64,000 bases of DNA from contig CM070580.1 of NCBI GenBank assembly GCA_036346355.1, positions 17,661,374-17,725,373 on the forward strand. Reading direction: 5' to 3'. The notes under the pieces were generated by a model that was not told the origin of the DNA, did no database searches, and worked only from the letters and a program-made list of their open reading frames with translations. Made by a program: the position numbers and the translations under genes. Shown piece by piece: positions 46,129 to 57,656 of the stretch (position 1 is its first letter; the number at the start of each line of letters is the position of its first letter). The stretch comes from Rhipidocladum racemiflorum (taxonomy: Eukaryota; Streptophyta; Magnoliopsida; Poales; Poaceae).

Positions 46129-48127
46129 TGTGAGACCCCGGATCAGCTATCCAGAATCTCCTGTGTATTTCTGCACTAGTCCCGGATCATTAGCTAGTAC
46201 ACACGATCCACAAGTGATACATCATTGCCGAACATAACGAAACTTGTAAAGTAAATATTCAAGTATGGGCCACATGGCCACTTATTACAATACTCGGTCC
46301 AACGACCAGGACACTCAAAACAATGAAGCAAAAAGAAAGCAACGAGCGAGCGCCACAACGCCACAAAGCATTTACTAGGAACGCAACTAGTCCTCCTGGC
46401 AATCCTCCTCGAAGAACTCCTCCTCCTCTTCGGCATCTTGATAAATCTCTGATGATTACAATGTTGGTGTAGCACGTGAGTACAAAAGTACTCAGCAAGT
46501 CGGGAATTATGATCATGAGGGGCTTTCCAAAGGAAGCTTAATAGGGTTTATTTGCATAAAGCCACATTTGATTAAATCATACTTAAGTAATAAATTTCAC
46601 AAAGCATATTTTACAACTCTTTTGTAATAATTGAGTTATTTATTATTGTAGTGAGGTTCTATCCACCATCACTAACATAAAGGCTCTATCCGCCAACAGT
46701 TTAAAGGATCAAAGTTAAACATGTGACTCCATCCGTCAAAGGTAAATAGGTTCTATCCACCTGGTTGGCTCTTTCCGCCAAACAACATTCGAGAGTTCTA
46801 ACCACTCCCGAACCCCAAAACAAAACACTGTTCGGTTTTAAAAACAAAATCAAAGTCTACCAATATGAAAGCATTTCTTGCTTTGCCTTTGACCGTAGGC
46901 ACGGCTATTCGAATAGTTTATACTCTGCAGAGGTGTACAACTTTACCCACAAGACAAGATATACCCTTGTTGCCATGCAATTAACACACTTCCTTAGGTG
47001 TGTGCGGGGATATCTTGACAAGGCCGTTACAATGTATCTACCTAGCTAGACTCCACCGCCGAGGTTTCACCGCCGTTAGGGTTCCCTCCACCCAGATCTG
47101 AAGCCCCTCTTGCGCTGTGTGAGCAAAACAACATCCACAACAATGCCTCCGTCCTGGCTCTCACACAACAACCGAGTGGCGAGTCTAAACTAGGCTTCTA
47201 CAAATTAGTGAGCCAGTCGTACCATTATAGACATGTGGTAGTACGGTTATGCTTAAAATGGCAATCATAAGCGTCGGTCCTTATATGACTTGGGGCGGTA
47301 CTTTGCACAAAAGGATCAAGGCTTGATCCGCTTCCACCCGACATTCCAGGCCGCCCAAGTCAAAATCATTTTCCTTTTCTTTTATTTTAGAAAACAGGAC
47401 CAAAACCATATTAATAACTTTCAAATCACGTTTAATAACATTCTTTTTGAATAATCCCACCCATGGGTTGTTTTATCGGAAAAGGTCCTAAGCAATTCTA
47501 CCGTACTACATAGCAACGGATACCATATAAACATAGGCATGGTATAAACAATGTTCTAGGGTTACAATGGATATGGTTAACAATGTCATGGAGGAATTAA
47601 CAAGTTCGGAATAACTAGCTCTTATATTTGACATATTTCATTAAACATAGCCATGCAACTTTATAAACAGTTTTAAATTATTTCGCAAACGTAGGAGCAA
47701 AGTGCATCAAGGAGACTTGCCTTCAGTTGCGGCGGCGGTGTCGAACTCGGAAGGCTCGACGGCGAAATCGGCGGTCGCGGCGGGATCGTCGACTACACGC
47801 AAAACGAGGCAACAAATAAATAACAGAAAATAAATAAAATCCAAAAATTATAAAATTAGTACTGGCAGGAAGGTCTTGATTTATGATGAATTTAGAAATT
47901 TGAATGAGGTCAAACGGAGTTCGGATGAGAAAGTTATGAGCTTCCGAAGTTTGAATATCGAATAAATCGAAAACCGGGAATATTCCGGGAATATTCCTCT
48001 CGGGTTTGACTGGGTCAAAGTTTGACCGGCTGACTTTGACTTTGACTGGGCTGGGTGTATGACGGGTGGGACCCACACGTCATAGAGATGGAGAAAACTT
48101 CTCCAAGAAGCTTCACTAGTTCCCAGG

Positions 48128-48165
<38 letters not shown>

Positions 48166-49696
48166 CTTGCCGACGTGGCGGCGGAGGGGCGGCCGGCGGC
48201 GGCGGCTCGCCGGCGGCGGGAGGCGGCGCCGGCCGGCGGCGGCGCACGGCGGGGAGGCGCGGGAGGTGCGGGAGCGGGCGGCGGCGGCACGTGGCACGGC
48301 GGCGGATGGAAGCATGACGCCGACGACGGCCCGACGGCGGATTTGCGCAGAGCCGCGGGCGGGCGGCGGGCGGGGCGGGCGGCGCGGGCGGCGGCTCGCC
48401 GGCGACGGCCGGGCGGGCGGCGGGCCCACGCAGTACAGGAGCTCCACTCCAAGAACAGAGCAAGCCAAAAAAAGAAAAAAGGAACACAAGTTTTTCCAAA
48501 ACTTGATTTTTCTCCCAATTTTGCATGGATTCGATCCAAACAAAAAGCTAGAACCTCTAGAGGACCTCCTTAGCAACATCTAGGAGGAAGGAATTGGATT
48601 GAAACTCACCGGAACGGATGAATTCGACGAAAAACACGGGTTCGGCCGAAACGAGCAAAACGCGAAATTGGCCGAGGAAACTTGATGAACCCTGAAATTG
48701 ATGGATGGATTAGAGACTAGACATCCATACTAACACATGGAAACGAACGGGAGGAAGAAAGATCCACCGGAGTGGAAGATATGAGCAAGAACACGAAGAA
48801 CGCGAAGAACACGAGAGCTCGTCGGTTTTCTTGATCTTGCGGCCGATTGGGTTTGAGAGACTAAAGAAGGGTTATACTAACGGAAAGAGGACTCTTATAC
48901 GGAGAGATGAGAGGTGGAATCACGCGGAACGGACTAGGAACGGCCGCGCAATCTCCAAAAGAGTGGATTTCGGGTTTCTTGCAACCGCTCAAAAACCAAC
49001 GCGATTTCGGGTGCAACAACTCCATGGATAGGAAGAGGAGTCCGTTGTGATCCCAACGGATCCGGCGGTGATTGATTTGGAGTTGCGTGTAGGGAGTTAT
49101 GAGTGATTAAAGAGAGCATCTCCATTTTCGTTGACTTGAAGCTCCAAAGTTCATGCCATGGCTAGAGGTTGAGGATGATGAATAGTGCATGACACGTGGC
49201 ACCTCCTCATTGGTCCTCCTTTACGCAAATGTTCCACCCTAGGGAAAAATAAGGAAAAATGGCCTAAAAATTCCGGAAAAATTCGTAGAGCCATTTTAGA
49301 ATATTTGGGACTCAATGGAAGTGGTTTGGTTGAATTTGGATGAATTTTGTGGAATTGAATAATCGGGCGCGGATCGCAGGCATTAAACAAAAGCCGCGCG
49401 AGATAAAATAGGAACGGAGGTCCAAAAATCCGAGGAATGATTCCTAAAATCATTTCGGAATATTTGGAACATTTTAGAAGTGGTTTGGAGATTTTTGGAG
49501 CGCTTTTGGGACTCGGGTGAATTTTCGGGTACCAGCGGTACTGGAAAATCCGATTTTTCGCCCGGGAGGGAATTAATTCCCGATTTCGAAGGGGAATGGA
49601 TGCCAGGTTAATATAAACACCAAAGAAACTCCAACTTTTGAATTTACTTTATTTTAATTAGGTTTTTCTCCAGAAAGCCAAAACGAGGATGTTACA
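46129..49696 (-). mobile_element. 5' LTR of a gypsy (Tekay/Del-like) retrotransposon, 3,568 bp
   Basis: Plus-strand start TGTGAGACCCCGG and end ..GAGGATGTTACA; on the minus strand it begins TGTAACATCC and ends ..GGGGTCTCACA, followed by the primer site. It shares with the solo LTRs at 2096-5433 and 57657-59853 a motif 350-460 bp from the left end (here 46476-46499). It contains a (GA)n run (48132-48161) and a very GC-rich block (48170-48430). Since 5-bp flanks of a single 5' LTR need not match each other, none is claimed. Confidence 0.8.
48132..48161. repeat. (GA)n microsatellite
   Basis: About 14 GA dinucleotides within the long gypsy LTR, adjacent to its GC-rich segment. Confidence 0.9.
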
Positions 49697-50468
49697 AGGT
49701 GGCTGCGCTGGTTAGGACATGCAAGTTGGTACATATGTACGTACACTATTATAAAAAGGCTTATATTAGACCCTCTCATCACTGATCTTTCTAGCTAAAA
49801 ACCGTCAGTGATATGAAAGTCCTTGCATGGTGTGAAAGTTTCGTTCGGTTACTCCTTCAACATGAGGAGACTTGTTTTGGTGCAAGATTTAAAATTAACT
49901 AGCATGAAGTCTCGTAATTAGCATGTGCTAATGACACGATGCTCCCTGTCGCAATTAGAAGTATTTTGCCAGTAAGGTCCGAGAGACAATCACGAAACTA
50001 TGTTAGAAGATCATCGATCCCGAAGGACTGGATGCTCAGCAAGTTGAGGTGGTGATGACTCTATGTAATCTTGAGATGTATTTTTCTCTATCATTTTTTG
50101 ATATTATGATTCATCTCATTGTTATTTTGTGAGAGAGATAAAGATGTGCGGGCCCGTTTTCCTACGTAGCATGTACCCGTTCAAGAGGTACATGGGAATT
50201 CTCATGTCCTACGTATACTGCTACAGACAAGGTCATCACAGATGGTTCTAAAAGGTGATGACAGGGTTTTGTGAGCTGACTGTAAACATGTGTAAGTGAT
50301 GACAACGATGTATCACAAACGGTTCTTGAACTGTCAGTGAAACTCACATTACAGACGGTTCCTTACATGGAACCATATGCGATATTAGTTTTTACTGCTA
50401 AATATTTTTCTATTTATTGGCTAATTTCAGGAAACGCTAGCCATGCCATCTGAAACAAGCAGATTACA

Positions 50469-50665
50469 ATGATTTATAACAAGCATATTACGCACATCAC
50501 AAGCAGATTATATCGCACAGATTATATCGCAAGCAGATTATATCACACAGATTATATCGCAAGCAGATTACACATCACAGATTACACAACCACTTCAGTT
50601 TTCAACTCAAATGTTATATTAACCAATATATCACAGATTACACAACCATTTCAGAAATCAACTCA
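50469..50665. repeat. Degenerate short tandem repeat ('gcagattatatcgca')
   Basis: Words 'cagattatatcgca', 'cagattatatcaca' and 'cagattacacatcaca' recur about every 15-30 bases, immediately left of the hairpin at 50674-50863. Confidence 0.75.
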
Positions 50666-50673
50666 AATATTGT

Positions 50674-50863
50674 ATTAACCAATGGAATGCGCAATTACAA
50701 TTCACAAATTCAATTAACGAATAGAATGCTCAAGTTTCACAAATTATGCAGTGTGGAATGTGCCTTCTAGGGCTATGACCTCACGCTACATAATTTGTGA
50801 AACTTGAGCATTCTATTCGTTAATTGAATTTGTGAATTGTAATTGCGTATTCCATTGGTTAAT
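50674..50863. repeat. Near-perfect inverted repeat: 75-bp arms, 40-nt loop
   Basis: Arm 50674-50748 and arm 50789-50863 are exact reverse complements except for one position (GCGC against GCGT near the base of the stem, which pairs as G:U in RNA). The loop is 50749-50788. No TIR element ends or coding sequence explain it. A transcript through it would form a long stable stem, a potential source of small RNAs. Confidence 0.95.
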
Positions 50864-51570
50864 TTCCCTATCCCTGCTGGGCGCATTGCAAATTAGAATT
50901 GGTTAGTTCAAGGGGCTTTATTACAAAGTGATATAGAATTATTGTGTACTAGCGGCTACCAGAAAGTCAAAATCGTGTTTCATCTTTGACGAGTCCTTGT
51001 GTGGCCCTCCACGAGCTCTATACACATTGAACGCCCTATGACTCCAAAAAAGTTAGCCTCAACCATTCCACGAGCTACATGAGAGTTATCTATGGAGGAA
51101 ACATGATTACCTATTGAGTAGTTTTTAGATAGTCCTCAGGTCGTGGCTTCCCTTACGTAAGGAATCAACATAGCTAACCCGGTTTTTTCGTGGTTCAAAT
51201 ATAATTAGAACCCAGTGAAACCTACACAAGAATAAAGCGATGATTGTTGAACCTAACTTTGAGTTGTGTGTAAAGTACAAATCAAAGTATACCATGTACA
51301 TAGTGCAACACTTACGACGGATTGTAGAGTGAAAGTATGTATTCTTTATCGCTGTGAGCCAGCGATGCTTCTATCACGTAATTCTTGATTTAAGTAACAC
51401 TATCGTTCATTGTTTTGCTCGAGACTATGTGTGGGTCCAGGAAACTCATTGGTTCTTTCTTCCTTTTCGCTTTAAGGATCATGTATCTATATACACAAAA
51501 GCAAGGAGTTATATGACATTTACTGGTAATACATGAATGTATAGACCGTGATTGCACACACTTACAATGT

Positions 51571-53640
51571 CTAGCTTCTTGTGAGCCCGGCGTCGAGGTT
51601 GAAGAGATTGAATAAGTCCCCGAAGTCAACCGGGAAGAAGCCTCCAAACGACTGGTTGAAATGATGTTCGTGCTTGAAGCTGATCGAGATACTCGTTACG
51701 TGTGTTGTCTCTGGTTTTTTGGCTTCTTTCATGTTCCAATCATGCAATCTTTTGGATTTCAATGGAACTTCTTGTAAGCCCTCTTTCGTTAGTAAAGGCT
51801 TTGCTAGTTTGAATTTTTGGGCCAACGGGGCATATTCATATTATTCCATCTCCTTGCTGATCTGCTTGGATTTTCCCTTGTCTCCCTTTTCACTTTTGGT
51901 CATCTTCAAAGAAGAGGAGCGGGCCCTAAGTGTTGTAACGACCTTTACTGATGCTGTGAACATTGTGTGGGCTGCTTTGGTGCAGCTGGTGGCTCCGCTG
52001 CAAGTGGTGGCTCCGCCGCAGGTAGATCATGTTTCCATGTTGCCACGATGCTGGAGGATGGTCATTGATTAAAATGTCCCTCTTATGCCATTGGATGAAT
52101 GTCGTGATGGCATGCCCTAGTGTCATGATCTCGTCGTTTAGGGGCATCTCCAGTGGGACGGGACTAAAAGTTAGATTGACATAATCCACACACACCTTCG
52201 CGTAACCCAGCACTATTGAGCGACCGTGAATAGTTGTCACCTCACTGGTTGGATACACGCGCCCTCAACGAGCCTCCAGGGCAATAGGGCTATCAACAGG
52301 CCTCACTTGGAGCTTGTACGGTATCACCTCCTACATAACGGTACACAATTAATTAGCTATGATGTCCAATATACTCTATGTACAGAGCATTTAGACATAT
52401 GTATTATATACCTTGATATCATCAATGGCAGATGTGTCGTCGTGTATGTTTGTCTCGGGGGTGGATGCACAGCTGCTCCACTGGTTAGTGGGGTTGAACT
52501 GCTTTGGTGTTTCTGGGGCTTGCACGGTATGTGCGAGTTTGTTCGCAGCCACCCTTAACTCCCACTTTTCCTCAAGGGTTCCTAGCTGTTCATCGAATCG
52601 TGTTTTCAGCCCTGTCTCAATCCGATCCTTAATCGATGACACTAGGCTTTCCTCGCGCTCAACTTTAGCTCTTTTCTTGCTCCAGTACGTGTCGGAGTCC
52701 ATTAGGAATCCCGTTTTCCAGGGGACAAAAACACCCAAGCCTCGCGTGCGACCATTGTGCTCCTTGCTTCTCAAGGCCGTTGACAGTACATCTTTCTCCC
52801 TGTCTGGCTGGTATGAGGTTTGCGATGATTTTGAACTCAATGTGACCTGCAAGATCATGCCATGCCATGTCACTTATAATTATGAAGTAATTAGAAACTA
52901 CGTAGTTTGATATCTTACTAGGTGTTGGGACACTTCCTCGTTTATGGGGTTCCTAAAGGACACAATGCCCGTAGATGTGGTAGTTGACCTCACTCTTAGC
53001 CAGTTTCGAGCACGCAGGTCTTCAATCGAGGCAAATGACGGGGAGAACCCCATTAGAAGTGGTTCCTCGTCCTCCCTCCTCCATTGCTTACTCTTACATG
53101 CATACCCAGTGGTGTCGAGTCTGGGGGGAGGGGGGTTCTGGGCCTGAAGGGCCTTGAGTGCTTCACTCTGATGCACAAACTCTTCTGACGTCTTCATCTC
53201 AACAAATTGTTGCCATACGGCTTCGTCAATAAAACCATACTTTTAGAACGGAGTCCTTTCCTTCTTGATATAATTTGTTACAAGCGTGCTTTTGAAGTTC
53301 TTCCACTCTTTTCCCGTCATTAGTAGTGTGTATCGGCGCACTAGTTGCATGGCATCTTTTGAGATATTGAAGGATGCAAAAATTTATGTAAATATGTTGT
53401 TTTGCTCCTCGTCGGTCGGCGTCTTCCAGGATGGATGAGTGTTGGGCACCCGTTTCCGTCCAACTATCCCGCACAAGCTCCGGAATGCGTTCACTACCTT
53501 CGGAGGTTGTGTGGGGGCCTTGTCCTGTGGATTGACCACCGTGATGGTATATCAGCTCTGAGGCTTTTTATTTACGCCTCTTGGGCCACACGTTGGTATT
53601 GCTACCTTCTGCTCATTAGATCCACTTGATGGCGAGGATT
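51571..53640 (-). pseudogene. CACTA (En/Spm, Ptta-type) accessory transposase remnant
   Basis: Minus-strand pieces in order: about 53400-53530 has HPSWKTPTDEEQNN; 53226-53390 has LMTGKEWKNFKSTLV-like coding in a shifted phase; 52898-53197 begins MKTSEEFVHQSEALKALQAQ, close to the 'WTSEEF..QSE' core of the plant Ptta/En/Spm transposase family (PF03004-like); 52391-52873 has KDRIETGLKTRFDEQLGTLEEKW, a coiled segment; 51926-52258 and 51571-51825 (KPLLTKEGLQEVPLKSKRLH) resemble the C-terminal part of CACTA second ORFs. A frameshift near 53230-53260, stops and unproven introns break the frame. The protein would act with TNP2 at the subterminal repeats. Confidence 0.65.
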
Positions 53641-56380
53641 GAGGGGACATCATCTTCTTCAGATATAACCCAATCGACAAAAAGGGAATAATTTTTTTAT
53701 CAGATATAATGGGTAAATTAGCATGAAGCATGGGAATGAAAGAAGAAGAACAACATTATGTATAGAGGGTCTTATAAATTGTTTATAAGGTGAGGAGTCT
53801 TATTGTGTATAGAGAGTCTTATAAATTGTTTATAAGATGAGGTGTCTTATTGTGTATAGATGGTCTTATGGCTATGTTTTTAAGTAGGGAAAAGAATCAT
53901 ATTAACTTGCTCTCATTCATCACTCCATTTCAGACAGGACTGCCTAACGATAAAAGAAGAAGAAGAACAAAAAGCAATGCTTGGATCCACGCATCCATGC
54001 AAACCACGGACCAGGTGTCCGAAACCTTTTCCTAGTCCTTAGCTCCTATTCCGATTTATGTAATCAGCTAGTTATATATATAGTCGTATACAACACATTT
54101 GTACCAAAAGTAATTAAAAGCATGTAGATTGAAGATTTTAAACAGAAGACAACCACCTTGCACGTGAGAGACATACAACTAGAAATAATGCTCAAGTTGA
54201 TTTTACATTGTTCTCGGATGTCGGGTTGCCTTAAAAAGGCCTTCCTCGCCACTCGGGACAAGTTCACGGATTTATTTGTGACAACCTTACCTCAATTCAA
54301 AATAATTACAAGTTTTCAAAACTTGATTATTTTAGAAACCTAGATAATTGATTACCTCCAAGAATTATGCAAATAACAATAAAACAACCTACTAGAAAGA
54401 TTACTGCAATCACAAGAAAAGCTTACTAAGCTAATATAGGAGCTAGCCGAGCAACAATACAAGCAGGAACAACTAGCAAGAGTAGGGAAAACGATAAGCT
54501 ATTGAATTACAGCAAATCATAAACGAGATAATTACAATTGAACTAGTCAAGCTTGTTAATGATCAAAACTGAAGATTAAGATATTTGCAATCACAAATAG
54601 TCTCTTTAAATCTCAATCATCGTCGAACAAATGTCTCCCACGTGCAAGTTTCCTAAGTTAAATAACTGGCCCCTTTACAATATACATAACCAAATTGTAA
54701 AGTGCATAGCGAATGGAGGCACTGCAAGCGTCCCTCCATCAACTTATGAAACTTATGCCCTAACTCCTTTCCTCTCCTAGTGACTCAAAATGCTTTACAA
54801 CAATAGGCAAACAGCAACAAGAATTCCAAGACCCAAAGGCATAGATAGCTACAACTTTTTTCATGATGATTGTTTAGTCAGACAAGCTTAAACTCAAACC
54901 TTTCCAACTTGTTAGTACAATAAAATCATGCTTGACAAAACAAGATCTCACAATCAATAAGGCTAAATAAGTATGACCAAGGTGTGGGTACTGGGTCTAA
55001 TTGTCTAGGTGTGGGTGGCTCATCAATCCATTAGGAACACAAGCCTCATGGAGAGGGGTGGCAACACAGTTATCACTTGTCAGACAGGTGAGGTAGTGGG
55101 ACTCCAGCGGTGCAAGCATCTATAAGGACTTATGTATTGGTAGTGGCATTCTTATATTCTGAAAATAAATTCATATTTTTCTGAGTTATTTGATCAGTTA
55201 GTGTTCTTCATATTCTTTTAAAAATCAAGTGAGCCGATCAAACAAAAACTTAAGATATGCAAGGATGATGAAATCATCATGGGTGTAGGATCTAAAGCAA
55301 AGATACCTAGATATAAAAGCTTAAAAAAGCAGCAAGAAATTGTAAACTACTCTACCTCTTTCACCAAATCACAATAAACTATCCATTATAAAATTGCAAG
55401 ACAACTAAACAGATAGTGATGAAAAAAATATACAAAATTTTTCAAAAGAATGTTGTCACTCACCAAATAAATATTTTATTTTCTTATTTAAATATTCTGT
55501 ACTAATCTACATTGTTAAATGAGATGAGGATTCTCTGTACTAAAACTGAATGCATAATAAACTCCTCAAAGCATCGCATTGTTATCTTGATTAACAGAAT
55601 TTACATTGCACACATGCAGAGTACAAGAAACAATGGAGAGAAACTATATGCTTGAACCAGTTACAACAAAAGCCACATGTTGTATATTTACTAGAATTAT
55701 TAATCATCTCTTCACATTTGGACTAAATCTGACAGACATCTTGACCTTGTAGAATACATTTATACAATGCAAGAATGGCATCCTAGTGTAATCTGATACA
55801 GGATATATGGCATAAGATGTCAGGTAGCATGTTGGTTTGATATTTCTGCTCTTCATGTTACGGTAGCAAAACAAAAATGACACGCAACCAAGCAACAACC
55901 AATGACTAGAGTAGTACTTTCTGAGCAAACTAAGCTGTATAAAAAACCAAAGATGCAAATAGAAAAAATAGATAAGCACTTACATCATCCAACAGCAAAT
56001 CGTAGATGTAATAACCAATGTTAAATGGAATCTGCATAACAAGATTCACCAAAAGTTAATTCAATACATTGCAAAAAAAATTATTGGACATATGCTATAT
56101 GTTAGCTTAAAACGAAAGGACATTTAAAAAACTCAAGATTTTAATATCCTAAAGTTGCTTAAGACAAATGTAATGATGGCTAGAAAATAATAGCAGAACT
56201 GAAACACAACCACAAAACGTGGATATCATCTTGCGAACTTTGGGTGAACATTGGAATATAATATAAGTCAAACAAAAAAGAGTGTAAGCACAATGGAGTA
56301 ATAAAGAAGCTGAACAATGTGGATATTCATCCGTGAAAGCACACAAGTGCAGCAACCATACTAATCGATAGCAACACCCA
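53641..56380. other. AT-rich interior of CACTA element C, no gene recognised
   Basis: No domain found. A short triplication 'gtgtatagagggtcttataa' at about 53758-53870 is the only repeat noticed. It may contain introns or spacer of the transposon gene. Confidence 0.35.
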
Positions 56381-56854
56381 TCACATAAACTAAGCAGGCC
56401 AGAAATATAGCCATCACATAATCGTGTATACCACGATTGAGGATGGGCTCAGGGGAATCATCGTTGACGAGGAGGTCAGCACGGTGCCATGGAGGAGGAG
56501 CTCGGCGTGGGTGACAATGGCGCGGTGGAGGAGGAGCTTGACATGGAGGAGGATGACACTAGGGTTCTTTGTGGTTAGGGTTCTTGACTTGCGCGAATGG
56601 CCGAGTAGAGATTGGGTTTTTGGCGACTCATGTTTTATAGAGGTCTCATCTTAGACAGTTCCATAATAGAACAGTTTGTGATGTGTCATTGTGACAAAAA
56701 AGGTTCTATATTAGAACCGTCTGTGTGTTGAGATATGCGGTATGCTACGCTAGCACAAATTAAAAAATTTCTACCGCATAGCCAGAAAGTTACTCGCAAG
56801 AAGGGGATTATAGATTAGATTACCACTAGACGTGCAATTGTGGAATCCTTCGCG

Positions 56855-57055
56855 CATTGATGTAGTGGATCATCCTCTCCACGCCGCAGTCATCGCGTCG
56901 ATGAAGTGGATCATCCTTCCCTCACCGCAGCCCTCACGTCGATGAAGTGGATCATTTTTCACACCACAGTCATCGCGTCGATAAAGTGGATCGTCCTCTC
57001 CACGCCGCAATCGTCGTGTTGATGAAGTAGTTCGTCCTCTCCATGCCACAGTCGC
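56855..57055. repeat. Tandem repeat ~40-45 bp in the copia LTR
   Basis: Four to five copies of 'gatgaagtggatcatcctct' followed by 'ccacgccgcagtcatcgcgtc' variants. The 99-codon minus frame here is a repeat product. Confidence 0.8.
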
Positions 57056-57656
57056 AGCAGCGTTACCACAGTAGTCTACACGTCCGGAGATGGAACGCCG
57101 TGCGTCGGTGTGCAAGCACCGTGTCGCTCGGCAAGGGCAATGAGAGGTGGAGGCTAGGGTTCTAGACAAAAATCTCTGCTTATGCCCACCCTTCTCCTCT
57201 CCTTATATAGCCACACGATGAAACCCTAAGCCAGGGCTCATCAGCGTGTTAAGCCCATGAGGTCCATTAATTACGGATCCAATCTGAATTAACGCGTCCC
57301 ATACCGTTAAGTGTGTGACCCTGTAGGTTCATATACATTTGGACATAGATTCATAAAACTCTTTTCCAATCCAATAGTTGGTAGCGGCTACTTGTAGTGC
57401 ATGCCAACTCCCAAACGTATATGATCAAATCGGACACAACCTTTCAAAAGTACTCATGTAATAATCCTTTTGCCAAACTATATGAAGACTGAACTTAAGG
57501 CGAGACGCATGTCATCCTTTGACAATTCAATCCATCTCTCGTACCTATGATATGTTAATAAGTTGTGATTGACTCCTCAATCACGGTATGGCCATGCACT
57601 TCCTTAATCATATCACACGAGTGGCCTAGACATATATCTCTATTACACTAGAGTGG

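Larger units (their letters stand above)
49744..56720 (-). mobile_element. Old CACTA element (element C), left end to the interruption at 56721
   Basis: Starts CACTATTATAAAAAGGC at 49744, a CACTA-type end. Subterminal words 'cacagatggttcta', 'acagacggttcc' and 'accgtcagtgat' lie at 49785-50360, and 'gttctatattagaaccgtct' type words at 56650-56720. Inside, on the minus strand, are a TATA-like 'tataaaacatgag' near 56640, a GC-rich leader/first-exon region (56400-56600) and an accessory transposase ORF (51571-53640). The TNP2-like coding DNA at 60660-61562 probably belongs to the same element, separated by the solo LTR at 56726-60357. Confidence 0.6.

Noticed and set aside
48055..48583. Several frames of 130-230 codons around the GC-rich island
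   Set aside because: They lie inside a proven LTR, are open on both strands in several phases, and consist of Pro/Arg/Gly/Ala low-complexity sequence.
56870..57169. 99-codon minus frame with RRGEDDPLYRRDD repeats
   Set aside because: Translation of a ~40-45 bp tandem repeat in the copia LTR.
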